Part shown: one piece after another, positions 8,228 to 16,391 of the stretch
Position numbering within the stretch: position 1 is the stretch's first letter
How the letters are laid out: each line of letters begins with the position of its first letter
Origin: an uncultured Oxalobacteraceae bacterium
Lineage (GTDB): Bacteria > Pseudomonadota > Gammaproteobacteria > Burkholderiales > Burkholderiaceae
Length of the DNA stretch: 64,000 nt
Direction of reading: 5' to 3'
Assembly: GCA_946480015.1 (NCBI GenBank)
Contig: CAMLIL010000002.1
Coordinates: forward strand, 52,379 to 116,378
Notes under the pieces: model-generated
What the model was told of the DNA's origin: nothing
Database searches by the model: none
What the model saw: the letters and a program-made list of their open reading frames with translations, nothing else
Position numbers and translations under genes: made by a program

Positions 8228-10438
8228 ATGGCAAACCGCTTCATCATTGGTAAGGGCGAGCTTCTTACCTACGACATTCCGGCTCCCCCCATGGTGTCCA
8301 AGAAGGCGCACCCCTACTCGCTTGATGAAGCAAAGTCGATCATCATCCCTCAGATGAAAGAAGCTGTCATCAATTTGAAGAAATTGCCTGCAACGGCATG
8401 TCCGCACGACTTCGCGGTCGCGAAGCTACAGCTGCATCCGGCGTATATCTCGAAGAGTTTTTTCCCAAAGGCGTTGCTCAGGGAGGTCGGCCTCGTCTCG
8501 ATTGGAAGCCGGACCGCGCGCGTCAGCCCGCGGCGGGATCTACGGATCAAAGCCCCGTTGGAGTGCGAAACCACGGAACTCTTCATTGCCGGCACCAGGA
8601 CCGCGCTTGCGCGCCTGCCAAGCTTGGCGCTGGGCCTCGATGACGGAACCACAGCAGCCCTCCAATTTCGGCAGATTGAACATTTTAAAGGCATGGAAGC
8701 AGCGGATCGGGTGCGCGCTTTTGATGGCAACCCGGGCAACGTGTTCGAGGTAGGCCTGCACCTGATTCCGGATCAGCCTCCGGAAATTTTGCGCCAGGCT
8801 TTTGGTGCGTATGCGAACGCTTGTGGATTCAAGGTCAATACGCAATACGAGTTTCCTGTAGGCCGAATGCTGTTCTTGGCCATTGAAGGCGACGCGTCCG
8901 GCTTGCCGGTTCTGGCCCAATTCACGCTCATGCGCGTCGTGCGGCCGATGCCCAAGGTACGTAGCGCGCGACCGATGCCTCGCGCCCATGGGGTTGCGGT
9001 TGGTTTTACACTTCCTATCGCGGCACCGCTGTCGAGCGAGCCGACAGTGGCAATTTTGGATGGCGGACTGCCTTCGCGGCACGTCCTCGATCGGTATATT
9101 GGCAGGTATGAAAAGTCAGATCCTGCCGCAAGCGACGTCGACGAATACGTCGCGCACGGCTTGGGCGTGACTTCCGCGTTCTTGTTCGGGCCCATTGAGC
9201 CAGGAGGAACTGCAGCTCGCCCTTATGCGCTCGCCGACCATTTTCGGGTCCTTGATGCGACCTCGGACGGCGAAGATCCATACGAGCTGTATCGTACGCT
9301 TGCGCATGTCGAGGAAGTTTTGCTCTCGCGTCAGTATCAGTTCATCAATCTCAGTCTCGGGCCGGATCTGCCGTATGAAGACACGGACGTGCACGCATGG
9401 ACCGCAGTGCTCGATACGATGCTCAGCGATGGTGACACATTAGTGACCGTCGCCGTGGGTAACAACGGCGAACGCGATGATGCCTTGAAGCTCAATCGCA
9501 TCCAGGTGCCGTCAGACAGCGTCAATGCGCTGTCGATTGGCGCGGCGAATTTCTCAACCGAGAAGTGGGCAAAAGCACCCTACAGCGCCAAGGGGCCCGG
9601 GCGTAGCCCAGGTCGCCGCAAACCGGACGCGCTCGCATTCGGCGGAAGCGGCAAGGAATACTTTCACGTTGTCCGGCCGGGACCGAAGGCTGAACTCGAT
9701 GCGACGATGGGAACTAGTTTTGCGTCACCATTTGCCTTGCGCACTGGCGTCGGCGTGAGAGCGATCCTCGGCGAGGAAGTTCACCCGTTGACCATCAGAG
9801 CACTGATGATTCATGCCGCCGACGCCAATGCCGACGTGAGCGCCGAGGAGGGCGGCTGGGGGCGAATTTCCCAAGACGTCAACGACGTTATCATGTGCGG
9901 CGATGGGGTGGCGCGAATCATCTACCAAGGCATGCTGCGCCCGGGAAAATATCTTCGTGCACCTGTTCCGCTGCCGTTGACCCAGTTGGATGGCACCGTG
10001 AAAATTACCGCCACCTTTTGCTACGCGAGCCCGGTCGACATCGAGGATTCGGCAGCGTATACCAAAGCTGGACTGGGAATCACGTTCCGCCCGCACGCCG
10101 GCAAGATGAACGGAAATCAGGTCAAGTCGCGCTCCTTCTTCACGTCGACGGAGTTTCGCACCGAACAGGAGCAGCGTACTGATCTTGGAAAATGGGAGAC
10201 CGTGTTGCATGCGACCGACAACTTCCGTGGATCCAGCCTGGACCAAGCGACTTTCGACGTGCACTACAACGCGCGCGACGGCGGCGGCGCTGCGGGTACG
10301 GGCAGCGAATTGATTCGTTATGCACTCGTGGTGACGGTCGAGGCGCCAAAACACGCGGACATCTACGACAAGATCCTGGCGGCCCACAGCAAGCTCAAGG
10401 CCATCGAGCCGAAGATCAGCATTCCGATTCGGACTTGA
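8228..10438 (+). CDS. S8 (subtilisin-like) serine peptidase
   Basis: 736 aa. The ATG at 8228 has AAGGAG 7 nt upstream. There is no signal peptide, so the enzyme is probably cytoplasmic. The subtilase triad is visible: Asp278 in VAILDGG, His310 in EYVAHGLGVTSAF and Ser497 in MGTSFASPF, with oxyanion Asn412 in VAVGNNGE. About 260 N-terminal residues of unknown fold and a 230-residue beta-rich C-terminal extension flank the catalytic domain. It follows the AAA+ gene by 2 nt and sits 149 bp before a ubiquitin-like gene. A cytoplasmic protease activated by its partner ATPase is the simplest reading; its substrates are unknown. Confidence 0.9.
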   Translation: MANRFIIGKGELLTYDIPAPPMVSKKAHPYSLDEAKSIIIPQMKEAVINLKKLPATACPHDFAVAKLQLHPAYISKSFFPKALLREVGLVSIGSRTARVSPRRDLRIKAPLECETTELFIAGTRTALARLPSLALGLDDGTTAALQFRQIEHFKGMEAADRVRAFDGNPGNVFEVGLHLIPDQPPEILRQAFGAYANACGFKVNTQYEFPVGRMLFLAIEGDASGLPVLAQFTLMRVVRPMPKVRSARPMPRAHGVAVGFTLPIAAPLSSEPTVAILDGGLPSRHVLDRYIGRYEKSDPAASDVDEYVAHGLGVTSAFLFGPIEPGGTAARPYALADHFRVLDATSDGEDPYELYRTLAHVEEVLLSRQYQFINLSLGPDLPYEDTDVHAWTAVLDTMLSDGDTLVTVAVGNNGERDDALKLNRIQVPSDSVNALSIGAANFSTEKWAKAPYSAKGPGRSPGRRKPDALAFGGSGKEYFHVVRPGPKAELDATMGTSFASPFALRTGVGVRAILGEEVHPLTIRALMIHAADANADVSAEEGGWGRISQDVNDVIMCGDGVARIIYQGMLRPGKYLRAPVPLPLTQLDGTVKITATFCYASPVDIEDSAAYTKAGLGITFRPHAGKMNGNQVKSRSFFTSTEFRTEQEQRTDLGKWETVLHATDNFRGSSLDQATFDVHYNARDGGGAAGTGSELIRYALVVTVEAPKHADIYDKILAAHSKLKAIEPKISIPIRT

Positions 10439-10587
10439 GAAGGTCGTATAAGCCTGCGCAATGTGACTTGCCACAAGCACTAATTCAGTTGAATAGAATT
10501 CGTTCCATGTAGAAGCAGTAAATTATGTTGTGTTAATAAGCAGTCGGTTTCCAGAAGCAATCCATCCACGCTGAAAAGGGCATTACC

Positions 10588-10824
10588 ATGAAAACGTACC
10601 ACTTCAAAATCGAAAACGACAACTACCCGTGGCCGACGCAGTTCATTACCGGGGCCGATGTCCGTGGCGTCGGGCCGGGTATTCCCGAGGGCATGGACCT
10701 GTTCATCAAGCGCAAGAACAGTCCTGGCGTCCTGGTTGCTAATGACGACAGGTTTGACTTAGGCGAGTCTGGAATCGAAAAATTCTATGCTCAAGATGCC
10801 AGTTCAGAGGCGGGTGGACTCTAA
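10588..10824 (+). CDS. Ubiquitin-like protein, single multiubiquitin-type domain
   Basis: 78 aa with one beta-grasp-type unit resembling the multiubiquitin family: YHFKIENDNYPW, then FITGADVRGV, then the late DDRFDLGESGIEKFY. The tail ends in EAGGL: a Gly-Gly as in ubiquitin with one residue after it, so a peptidase would have to remove Leu78 to expose the diglycine. The next genes encode an E2-like protein and an E1-JAB fusion, fitting a conjugation pathway in which this is the modifier. A 149-bp gap separates it from the protease gene, so it could have its own promoter. Confidence 0.82.
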   Translation: MKTYHFKIENDNYPWPTQFITGADVRGVGPGIPEGMDLFIKRKNSPGVLVANDDRFDLGESGIEKFYAQDASSEAGGL

Positions 10825-10825
10825 C

Positions 10826-11242
10826 ATGGCGTTACTATTCGACAGCGATTACGAATACCTGAAGGAAATTGGGCAGGACTATGTCGAAGACGAAGCGACG
10901 CGCTTTCTGATTCTTCGGGGCTTCCCACTTCCTGCCGGTATCTACAAGGCAGGTGATGCCGCCTGCACCGCCTTAGACGTGCTCTACATTGTCCCCGCAA
11001 ACTATAATACCGAGGGCGGAGATATGTTTTGGACCAGTTGCAAACTCGAACGCGTGGACGGTGTGCCTATCCCAAGCATTAGCGGACCTGCCGAAGACAG
11101 TCGAACGTTTTCCGGTGTCGAGTACCTACGCTGGTCGCGCCACTGGAACAACAAGCCGTGGCGACCGAAAGTCGACAACATAGAACAAATCGTAAGCCGC
11201 TTGACCTGGGCATTTGCCAACCCTGATGCGAAACGCGTATGA
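10826..11242 (+). CDS. E2/UBC-like protein (prokaryotic E2 family E type)
   Basis: 138 aa. The ATG at 10826, 1 nt after the ubiquitin-like stop, is preferred over an upstream in-frame start overlapping that gene. Family hallmarks are DVLYIVPANYN, GGDMFW at 65-69 and the late YLRWSRHWNNKPWRPKVD. Cys47 and Cys72 are the only cysteines; Cys72 directly after DMFWTS is the candidate acceptor for a thioester with the ubiquitin-like protein. The stop overlaps the next start by 4 nt. The E2 role follows from family and neighbours; a catalytic Cys is not proven by sequence alone. Confidence 0.8.
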   Translation: MALLFDSDYEYLKEIGQDYVEDEATRFLILRGFPLPAGIYKAGDAACTALDVLYIVPANYNTEGGDMFWTSCKLERVDGVPIPSISGPAEDSRTFSGVEYLRWSRHWNNKPWRPKVDNIEQIVSRLTWAFANPDAKRV

Positions 11243-12699
11243 GCGCGCGGATCGTATTCACCGGAAGTCAAAACGAGCAACTTCGTATCTGGCTCGAGGG
11301 GCATCCCGAGGGCCACGAGCGTGCTGCGCTGGTCTTGTTCCGCAAGCTCGATCGGTCGGTTGCCGGGCTTGAAGCGTCTCCGCGGTATGTTTGTGTGGAC
11401 GTATTGGAGCTCAAAGATGACTGGATCGTCAGCAGCTCAGCGACGCACGTCCGCATCAACATGAGGCTTCTGCCCGAGTTCTACTTGCGGTGCGAATTAG
11501 AACATCTCGAGCTGGGTTTTATTCATAGCCACCCTGTAGGTGCGCATGCCTTCTCGGCGATCGATGACCAGAACGAACAGAACCTTCTGCGAGGTTACGC
11601 TGGCTGTAACGGCACAGCCGTCGCACTGGTGACACTTGTGCTTTGTGAAGGGCGCTGGCACGCGCGTACGCGATCGGGCGCGACACCAAAATTGTCGACC
11701 CCAGCGCGCCACGTGGCGGTCCTTTCGGACGGTATCGAACTACACCTTGGGTCTTCCTCCGGCGTTGAAGAGAATGTGGCATCGCTTGCTCGCCAAGAAA
11801 CGGCTTTTGGCAAACCTTTCAATCGAAAGTTGCAGTCACTTCGTGCTGTCGTCATCGGTGCTGGCGGAACGGGATCTGCACTTGCTACGTTGCTGGCGCG
11901 CTGCGGTATCGGAGAATTGATAGTCGTGGATGGCGATAAGTTAGAGACCAGCAATCTCAATCGGGTTCGGGGATACCGAGTAGCAGACGTCGACCAAAAC
12001 AAGGCGGACACGCTCGCCCGCTACATTGCAAACCTTGGACTGTCGTGCGCGGTCACATCCATTGCGGAATTTGTCGACAGGTCGCCCGATGCCGTCGATG
12101 CGATCTCCACAGCCGATATCATTTTCGGATGTACCGACGATGTCAGTGGCCGTGACGTTCTCACCCAAGCGATGTATTATTATTGCCTTCCTTGCATTGA
12201 TGTAGGCCTCACAGGCCGCATTGATCACGATGAAGAAGGTGACCCGTACTTGCGGGATCATCGCGGCCGGATCAGCGTGATAGCGCCGGAGGCAGGCGCT
12301 TGCCTTCGCTGCCAGCGGGTGGTTACTGAAGAAAAGCTCGCGTATGAACGCGCAGTGCGTGAGCGCCCGGAGCTGAAGAACGTGGACAAAGAAACGCTGT
12401 TGCGCGAGTACTACTTGAAGGGGGGAGGGGAAGCAGCACCCGGTGTCGGTCCATTTACGAGCATGGTTGCCGACTTCGCTATTTCCACATTCATGAATCT
12501 GGTGAGGCGCTATCGACGTTTGTCTGAAGATTTTTCGGCCGATAACGTCTGGATCGATTTCGTCCACCTGAACTTTTCCAGCATTAAGAACATCCGCAAT
12601 CCCAATTGCTTCTGCTGCGGCACGTCGGGGCTGCTAAACGCCTCTGAAAATGGTTATCGTCTCGGTATGGCCTCTCTCGGGAAACTTCCAACACCATGA
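11239..12699 (+). CDS. JAB-E1 fusion: JAMM peptidase plus ThiF/E1 adenylation domain
   Basis: 486 aa. Residues 1-165 form a JAB/JAMM domain: Glu27, His96 and His98 in FIHSHP, Ser106 and Asp109, an exact HxH-x7-SxxD zinc-peptidase motif. Residues about 195-460 are an E1/ThiF domain with nucleotide loop GAGGTG (208-213), Asp231, SNLNR (238-242) and Lys255. CLRC at 355-358 and CFCC at 457-460 probably bind zinc. One chain could therefore trim the modifier's C-terminus, activate it with ATP and perhaps remove it from targets. ATGA overlaps at both ends show tight operon coupling. Confidence 0.9.
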   Translation: MSARIVFTGSQNEQLRIWLEGHPEGHERAALVLFRKLDRSVAGLEASPRYVCVDVLELKDDWIVSSSATHVRINMRLLPEFYLRCELEHLELGFIHSHPVGAHAFSAIDDQNEQNLLRGYAGCNGTAVALVTLVLCEGRWHARTRSGATPKLSTPARHVAVLSDGIELHLGSSSGVEENVASLARQETAFGKPFNRKLQSLRAVVIGAGGTGSALATLLARCGIGELIVVDGDKLETSNLNRVRGYRVADVDQNKADTLARYIANLGLSCAVTSIAEFVDRSPDAVDAISTADIIFGCTDDVSGRDVLTQAMYYYCLPCIDVGLTGRIDHDEEGDPYLRDHRGRISVIAPEAGACLRCQRVVTEEKLAYERAVRERPELKNVDKETLLREYYLKGGGEAAPGVGPFTSMVADFAISTFMNLVRRYRRLSEDFSADNVWIDFVHLNFSSIKNIRNPNCFCCGTSGLLNASENGYRLGMASLGKLPTP

Positions 12700-13142
12700 G
12701 CATTTTCTCAGCACTGGCCGAATGGTTCAAAGGACAGCCGCCGGCAGCACCTGCCGGCGGGGACGCACCGACCAGCACGCCAAATTCCCGCCGGGTTCTG
12801 CCGCCGATCCATTTTGAAAGTATTTTAATAATCCCAAGGGTGCTTCCGAGCGAAAGTGTCGAGCCAGGTCGGTTTTATGTCGTCGCCCACAAGGACGAGC
12901 ACTTCTGGGCTTTGTTTCGATGCCCTGACGGCTGCGGCCAAGTAATTTCTTTGCCGCTTCGTGCGCCACACAGACCGCGCTGGTCAGTACACGCCAGTAG
13001 GGCAGGACGCGCGACATTAAAGCCGTCTGTTTGGCGGAATCAGGGCTGTATGGCGCATTTTATTCTGGAAGATGGACGCGTATTTTGGTGCAACAATTCG
13101 GGGGAGGCGCCGTCACTGGCGCGACCAGATCTTTACGGATGA
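12696..13142 (+). CDS. DUF6527 family protein of the ubiquitin-like operon
   Basis: 148 aa, overlapping the E1 stop by 4 nt. An N-terminal low-complexity Pro/Ala segment (about 13-33) precedes a small domain with probable metal ligands: CPDGCG near 76-81, then GCMAHFILEDGRVFWC near 117-132. This matches the DUF6527 pattern, a family commonly seen with multiubiquitin/E2/E1 genes. Biochemical role unknown. A substrate-recognition or E3-like role would fit its place at the end of the operon, but that is speculation. Confidence 0.75.
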   Translation: MSIFSALAEWFKGQPPAAPAGGDAPTSTPNSRRVLPPIHFESILIIPRVLPSESVEPGRFYVVAHKDEHFWALFRCPDGCGQVISLPLRAPHRPRWSVHASRAGRATLKPSVWRNQGCMAHFILEDGRVFWCNNSGEAPSLARPDLYG

Positions 13143-13198
13143 CGATCAAAAACAAAGAAATCGTTCGGCAGACGGCCTGGGCATGGAAACCTACGCGT

Positions 13199-13448
13199 AG
13201 CGACAGAAATTTGTTAGCGCGTCGATCGTGCCTGCAACGCGACGCTAGAGCAACGCGACCGAAATTTGTGAGCAAGTCGAAAATGGGGGGAGCACCACCC
13301 AAATTGCTCTCTTGAGCGGCGACAGAATTTTGTGAGTTTGCGGAGAGCACAGCAAAACCACGACAGAATCGTGTTAGTAGGTCGCGCTCGTATCCCCAGA
13401 TACAAGGATTAACAAAATTGTGTCGCTAGCACGGGAAGAATTCTGTCG
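13199..13448. repeat. Cluster of transposon-end-like repeats
   Basis: Four degenerate direct copies of CGACAGAATTTTGTKAG begin at 13201, 13256, 13320 and 13361. Inverted copies follow, TTAACAAAATTGTGTCG at 13409-13425 and GAATTCTGTCG at 13438-13448. Arrays of short repeats with CGACA/TGTCG cores are typical of the ends of Mu-superfamily transposons (Tn7, Tn5053 and relatives), where they are transposase-binding sites. No such transposase is in the window. The array starts about 60 bp after the ubiquitin-like operon and may mark the edge of a mobile element. Confidence 0.5.
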
Positions 13449-13743
13449 GTCGACTACCGTAGAGAAATCTGGACAAGAGCGCTTTGTGGCCAGCCCTCAA
13501 GCTGGGCTTAGGCCAGATCCGAGGAGCCTTAATTCTCAAAAAATCAATCACTTACAGGAGGATTTGGGTATTTTTGCACGAATCCCGGCCAACCCTCATG
13601 TAAACCGTTGTTCTCTTCGGACTCCGTATTTGACATAATATAAATTATGCGAAGAGCTGTAGTGCCAGCACATAAACTTCATACATTGGTGGTTTCAGGG
13701 CGAAGCTCGCGTTCTTAGCGGCTTCGTCCGTTACCGCTAAATC
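13449..13743. other. Intergenic, no supported gene
   Basis: A 72-codon frame crosses 13420-13638 but lacks a ribosome-binding site and overlaps the repeat cluster. An AT-rich stretch with TTGACA near 13629-13634 could be a promoter remnant. Nothing else was recognised. Confidence 0.4.
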
Positions 13744-15948
13744 CTAGCTGGACGTAGCCGCCACCTTGGCACGCGCTACGTGCAATTTTTTGTAGCTGTC
13801 GATCAGCCGCTGGTGCCTGTCGAGCCCCTCCAGCTTCATACTCGTTGGCGTTAAGCCAAAGAAGCGCACGCTGCCGTCCACCGACCCCAACACCGCATCC
13901 ATCCGGGGATTGCCAAACATCCGGCGGAAATTAACCACGTAATCGTCCAGTTCCAACTCGTCATTCAGCAGAACCTCCAGCACCACATTCAAGGCCTGAT
14001 AAAACAATCCGCGCTCGACCGAGTTGTCGTTGTACTGCAGGAAGGCTTCCACCAGCTCTTGCGCCGCCTCAAACTGCTGTAATGCGAGATGAATCAGCAG
14101 CTTCAACTCCAGAACTGTCAGTTGACCCCAGACCGTGTTCTCGTCAAATTCGATGCCAATCAGTGTGGCGATGTCGGAGTACTCGTCTAGCTCACTGTTA
14201 TCTAAACGCTCAAGCAGCGCCTCCAGGCTGGCATCGTCCAGGCGATGCAAGTTCAAAATGTCGGCGCGAAACAACAGCGATTTGTTTGTGTTATCCCAGA
14301 CCAAATCTTCGACCGGATAAACTTCCGAATAACCCGGCACCACAATCCGGCAGGCAGCAGCTCCAAGATGCCCATACACGGCCATGTATACCTCTTTGCC
14401 CATGGATTCGAGAATACCGAACAAGGTAGCGGCTTCCTCGGCATTGGAGTTTTCACCCTGGCCAGAAAAATCCCACTCAACGAAATCGAAATCGGCTTTG
14501 GCACTGAAAAAGCGCCACGACACCACGCCGCTCGAATCAATGAAGTGTTCAACAAAATTATTTGGCTCAGTCACGGCGTTACTTACGAAGGTCGGCCGTG
14601 GTAAATCGTTCAGGCCTTCAAAACTGCGACCCTGTAGCAATTCCGTAAGACTGCGTTCCAGCGCCACTTCCAGGCTTGGGTGCGCTCCGAACGAGGCAAA
14701 CACACCACCTGTCCGTGGGTTCATTAAGGTGACGCACATCACTGGGTATGCTCCGCCCAGCGAAGCATCCTTTACCAGCACGGGAAAGCCCTGCTCTTCC
14801 AACCCCTGAATGCCGGCCAGAATGCCGGGGTATTTCGCCAGTACCTCCTGCGGGACATCAGGCAATGCGAGTTCACCCTCCAGAATTTCGCGCTTTACCG
14901 CCCTTTCGAAAATTTCTGACAGGCATTGAACCTGGGCTTCGGCCAGCGTATTTCCGGCACTCATGCCATTGCTGCCGTATAGGTTTTCGATCAGGTTGGA
15001 CGGAAAATACACCACCTCTCCGTCCGACTGCCGCACATACGGCAGCGAACAGATACCGCGCTTCACATTGCCGGAGTTGGTGTCGTACAAATGCGATCCA
15101 CATAACTCGCCATCGGGATCGTAGATTTGCAGGCAGTACTCATCCAGGATTTCAGCCGGCAGCGCGTTTTTAGGGCCCGGCTTGAACCAGCGCTCATCGG
15201 GGTAATGTACAAACGGCGCGTTGGCGATGTCTTCGCCCCAGAATTGACCGCCATAGAAATGATTGCAACTCAGTCGCTCGATAAACTCCCCCAACGCCGA
15301 TGCCAACGCACTTTCTTTGGTCGCACCCTTCCCATTGGTAAAACACATCGGCGAGTGCGCATCGCGGATATGCAGCGACCAGACATTGGGAACAATATTG
15401 CGCCACGAAGCGATTTCAATCTTCATGCCCAAGCCCGCCAAAATTCCCGACATATTGGCGATGGTGTGCTCCAAAGGCAAATCCTTGCCCGCAATATAAG
15501 TGCTCGATTCAGAAGCCGGATCCAACATCAGCAAGGCCTGAGCATCGGCATCCAAATTCTCCACTTCTTCAATCACAAACTCCGGCCCGGTTTGCACCAC
15601 CTTTTTCACCGTACAGCGGTCGATGGAGCGCAAAATACCTTGGCGGTCTTTCTCGGAGATATCCGTCGGCAGCTCAACCTGAATCTTGAAAATCTGCTGG
15701 TAACGGTTTTCCGGATCAACAATATTATTTTGCGATAGCCGGATATTTTCGGTCGGAATATTGCGAGTTACGCAATATAACTTCACAAAGTAAGCCGCGC
15801 ACAAGGCCGATGAGGCCAGAAAGTAATCGAACGGGCCAGGCGCCGAGCCATCGCCCTTGTAGCGGATAGGCTGGTCGGCCACCACCGTGAAATCATCGAA
15901 CTTGGCTTCGAGACGGAGCTTATCGAGAAAGTTGACCTTAATTTCCAT
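13744..15948 (-). CDS. ycaO: OsmC-YcaO domain protein
   Basis: 734 aa. Residues 1-140 form an OsmC-like domain (YKGDGSAPGPFDYFLASSAL). The YcaO core spans about 165-560, with SALASALGEFIERLSC, ISG-like VRQSDGEVVYFPSNL and SEIFERAVKRE, which carry family ATP-binding positions. A helical C-terminal segment follows (LIHLALQQFEAAQELVEAFL). YcaO proteins phosphorylate amide backbones with ATP; E. coli YcaO, of the same fused type, is implicated with RimO in methylthiolation of ribosomal protein S12. The gene stands alone and is lower in GC than neighbours. Confidence 0.9.
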   Translation of the reverse strand: MEIKVNFLDKLRLEAKFDDFTVVADQPIRYKGDGSAPGPFDYFLASSALCAAYFVKLYCVTRNIPTENIRLSQNNIVDPENRYQQIFKIQVELPTDISEKDRQGILRSIDRCTVKKVVQTGPEFVIEEVENLDADAQALLMLDPASESSTYIAGKDLPLEHTIANMSGILAGLGMKIEIASWRNIVPNVWSLHIRDAHSPMCFTNGKGATKESALASALGEFIERLSCNHFYGGQFWGEDIANAPFVHYPDERWFKPGPKNALPAEILDEYCLQIYDPDGELCGSHLYDTNSGNVKRGICSLPYVRQSDGEVVYFPSNLIENLYGSNGMSAGNTLAEAQVQCLSEIFERAVKREILEGELALPDVPQEVLAKYPGILAGIQGLEEQGFPVLVKDASLGGAYPVMCVTLMNPRTGGVFASFGAHPSLEVALERSLTELLQGRSFEGLNDLPRPTFVSNAVTEPNNFVEHFIDSSGVVSWRFFSAKADFDFVEWDFSGQGENSNAEEAATLFGILESMGKEVYMAVYGHLGAAACRIVVPGYSEVYPVEDLVWDNTNKSLLFRADILNLHRLDDASLEALLERLDNSELDEYSDIATLIGIEFDENTVWGQLTVLELKLLIHLALQQFEAAQELVEAFLQYNDNSVERGLFYQALNVVLEVLLNDELELDDYVVNFRRMFGNPRMDAVLGSVDGSVRFFGLTPTSMKLEGLDRHQRLIDSYKKLHVARAKVAATSS

Positions 15949-16207
15949 GAGGGAATTCCAAAACAGTGCTTAAAATGAGTTAGGCACTATTATCCCTGTC
16001 TTTAGCCGTCCAGCATAGGCTGTTGACCGGCCCCACGCTACGCCTCGCCCCAACAGCGGAAGCAGCCACGCGAGCACACGGAGCGGCTGTCGTCCGTTGA
16101 TGAACTCGCCGACGATCTCACGAAAACTTATGTGATCGATACCAGCGCATGCCGTCAAGTAATTTGCGGAAATTTCGCCGAGTGCGCACGGGCTCGGTGA
16201 AGGTTCA

Positions 16208-16233
16208 GTTATCGATCATCGCACATCGATAAC
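16208..16233. promoter_or_regulatory. Inverted repeat, probable LacI-like operator (distal site)
   Basis: GTTATCGAT at 16208-16216 is exactly mirrored by ATCGATAAC at 16225-16233 with an 8-bp spacer. Each arm is a half of the GTTATCGATAAC palindrome found at 16356, 123 bp closer to the lyase start. Two spaced sites would allow a DNA loop. Confidence 0.6.
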
Positions 16234-16355
16234 ATTTTCCCAAAAATCGCACAAAGTTATCAGCAAACGATATATTGATCATCACCAAATCTGCTATCGC
16301 TCCCGGATGCCTTGTACATGTGTCATCAAATGTGCAACTTCATCCCCTTGCGAAT

Positions 16356-16367
16356 GTTATCGATAAC
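16356..16367. promoter_or_regulatory. Perfect palindrome GTTATCGATAAC, probable LacI-like operator
   Basis: The 12-bp perfect palindrome ends 24 bp before the ATG of the alginate-lyase-family gene, where a repressor would block transcription or early elongation. Near-identical sites precede the second lyase gene at 49966 and 50080. The pattern is typical of LacI-family sugar-responsive repressors; the repressor gene is not in the window. Confidence 0.7.
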
Positions 16368-16391
16368 TATAATGTAAGAAAGAGAACGGAC

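Noticed and set aside
10787..10825. Longer E2 start overlapping the ubiquitin-like gene
   Set aside because: The ATG at 10826 directly after the stop gives the family-like N-terminus; the extension resembles nothing.
13199..13448. CRISPR array
   Set aside because: Repeats are short, degenerate, at uneven spacing and include inverted copies; no cas gene is near.
13420..13638. 72-codon gene after the ubiquitin-like operon
   Set aside because: No ribosome-binding site, overlap with the repeat cluster, and no protein-like pattern.
16275..16391. Longer start for the giant lyase
   Set aside because: It would place 39 residues before the signal peptide and overlap the operator palindrome.
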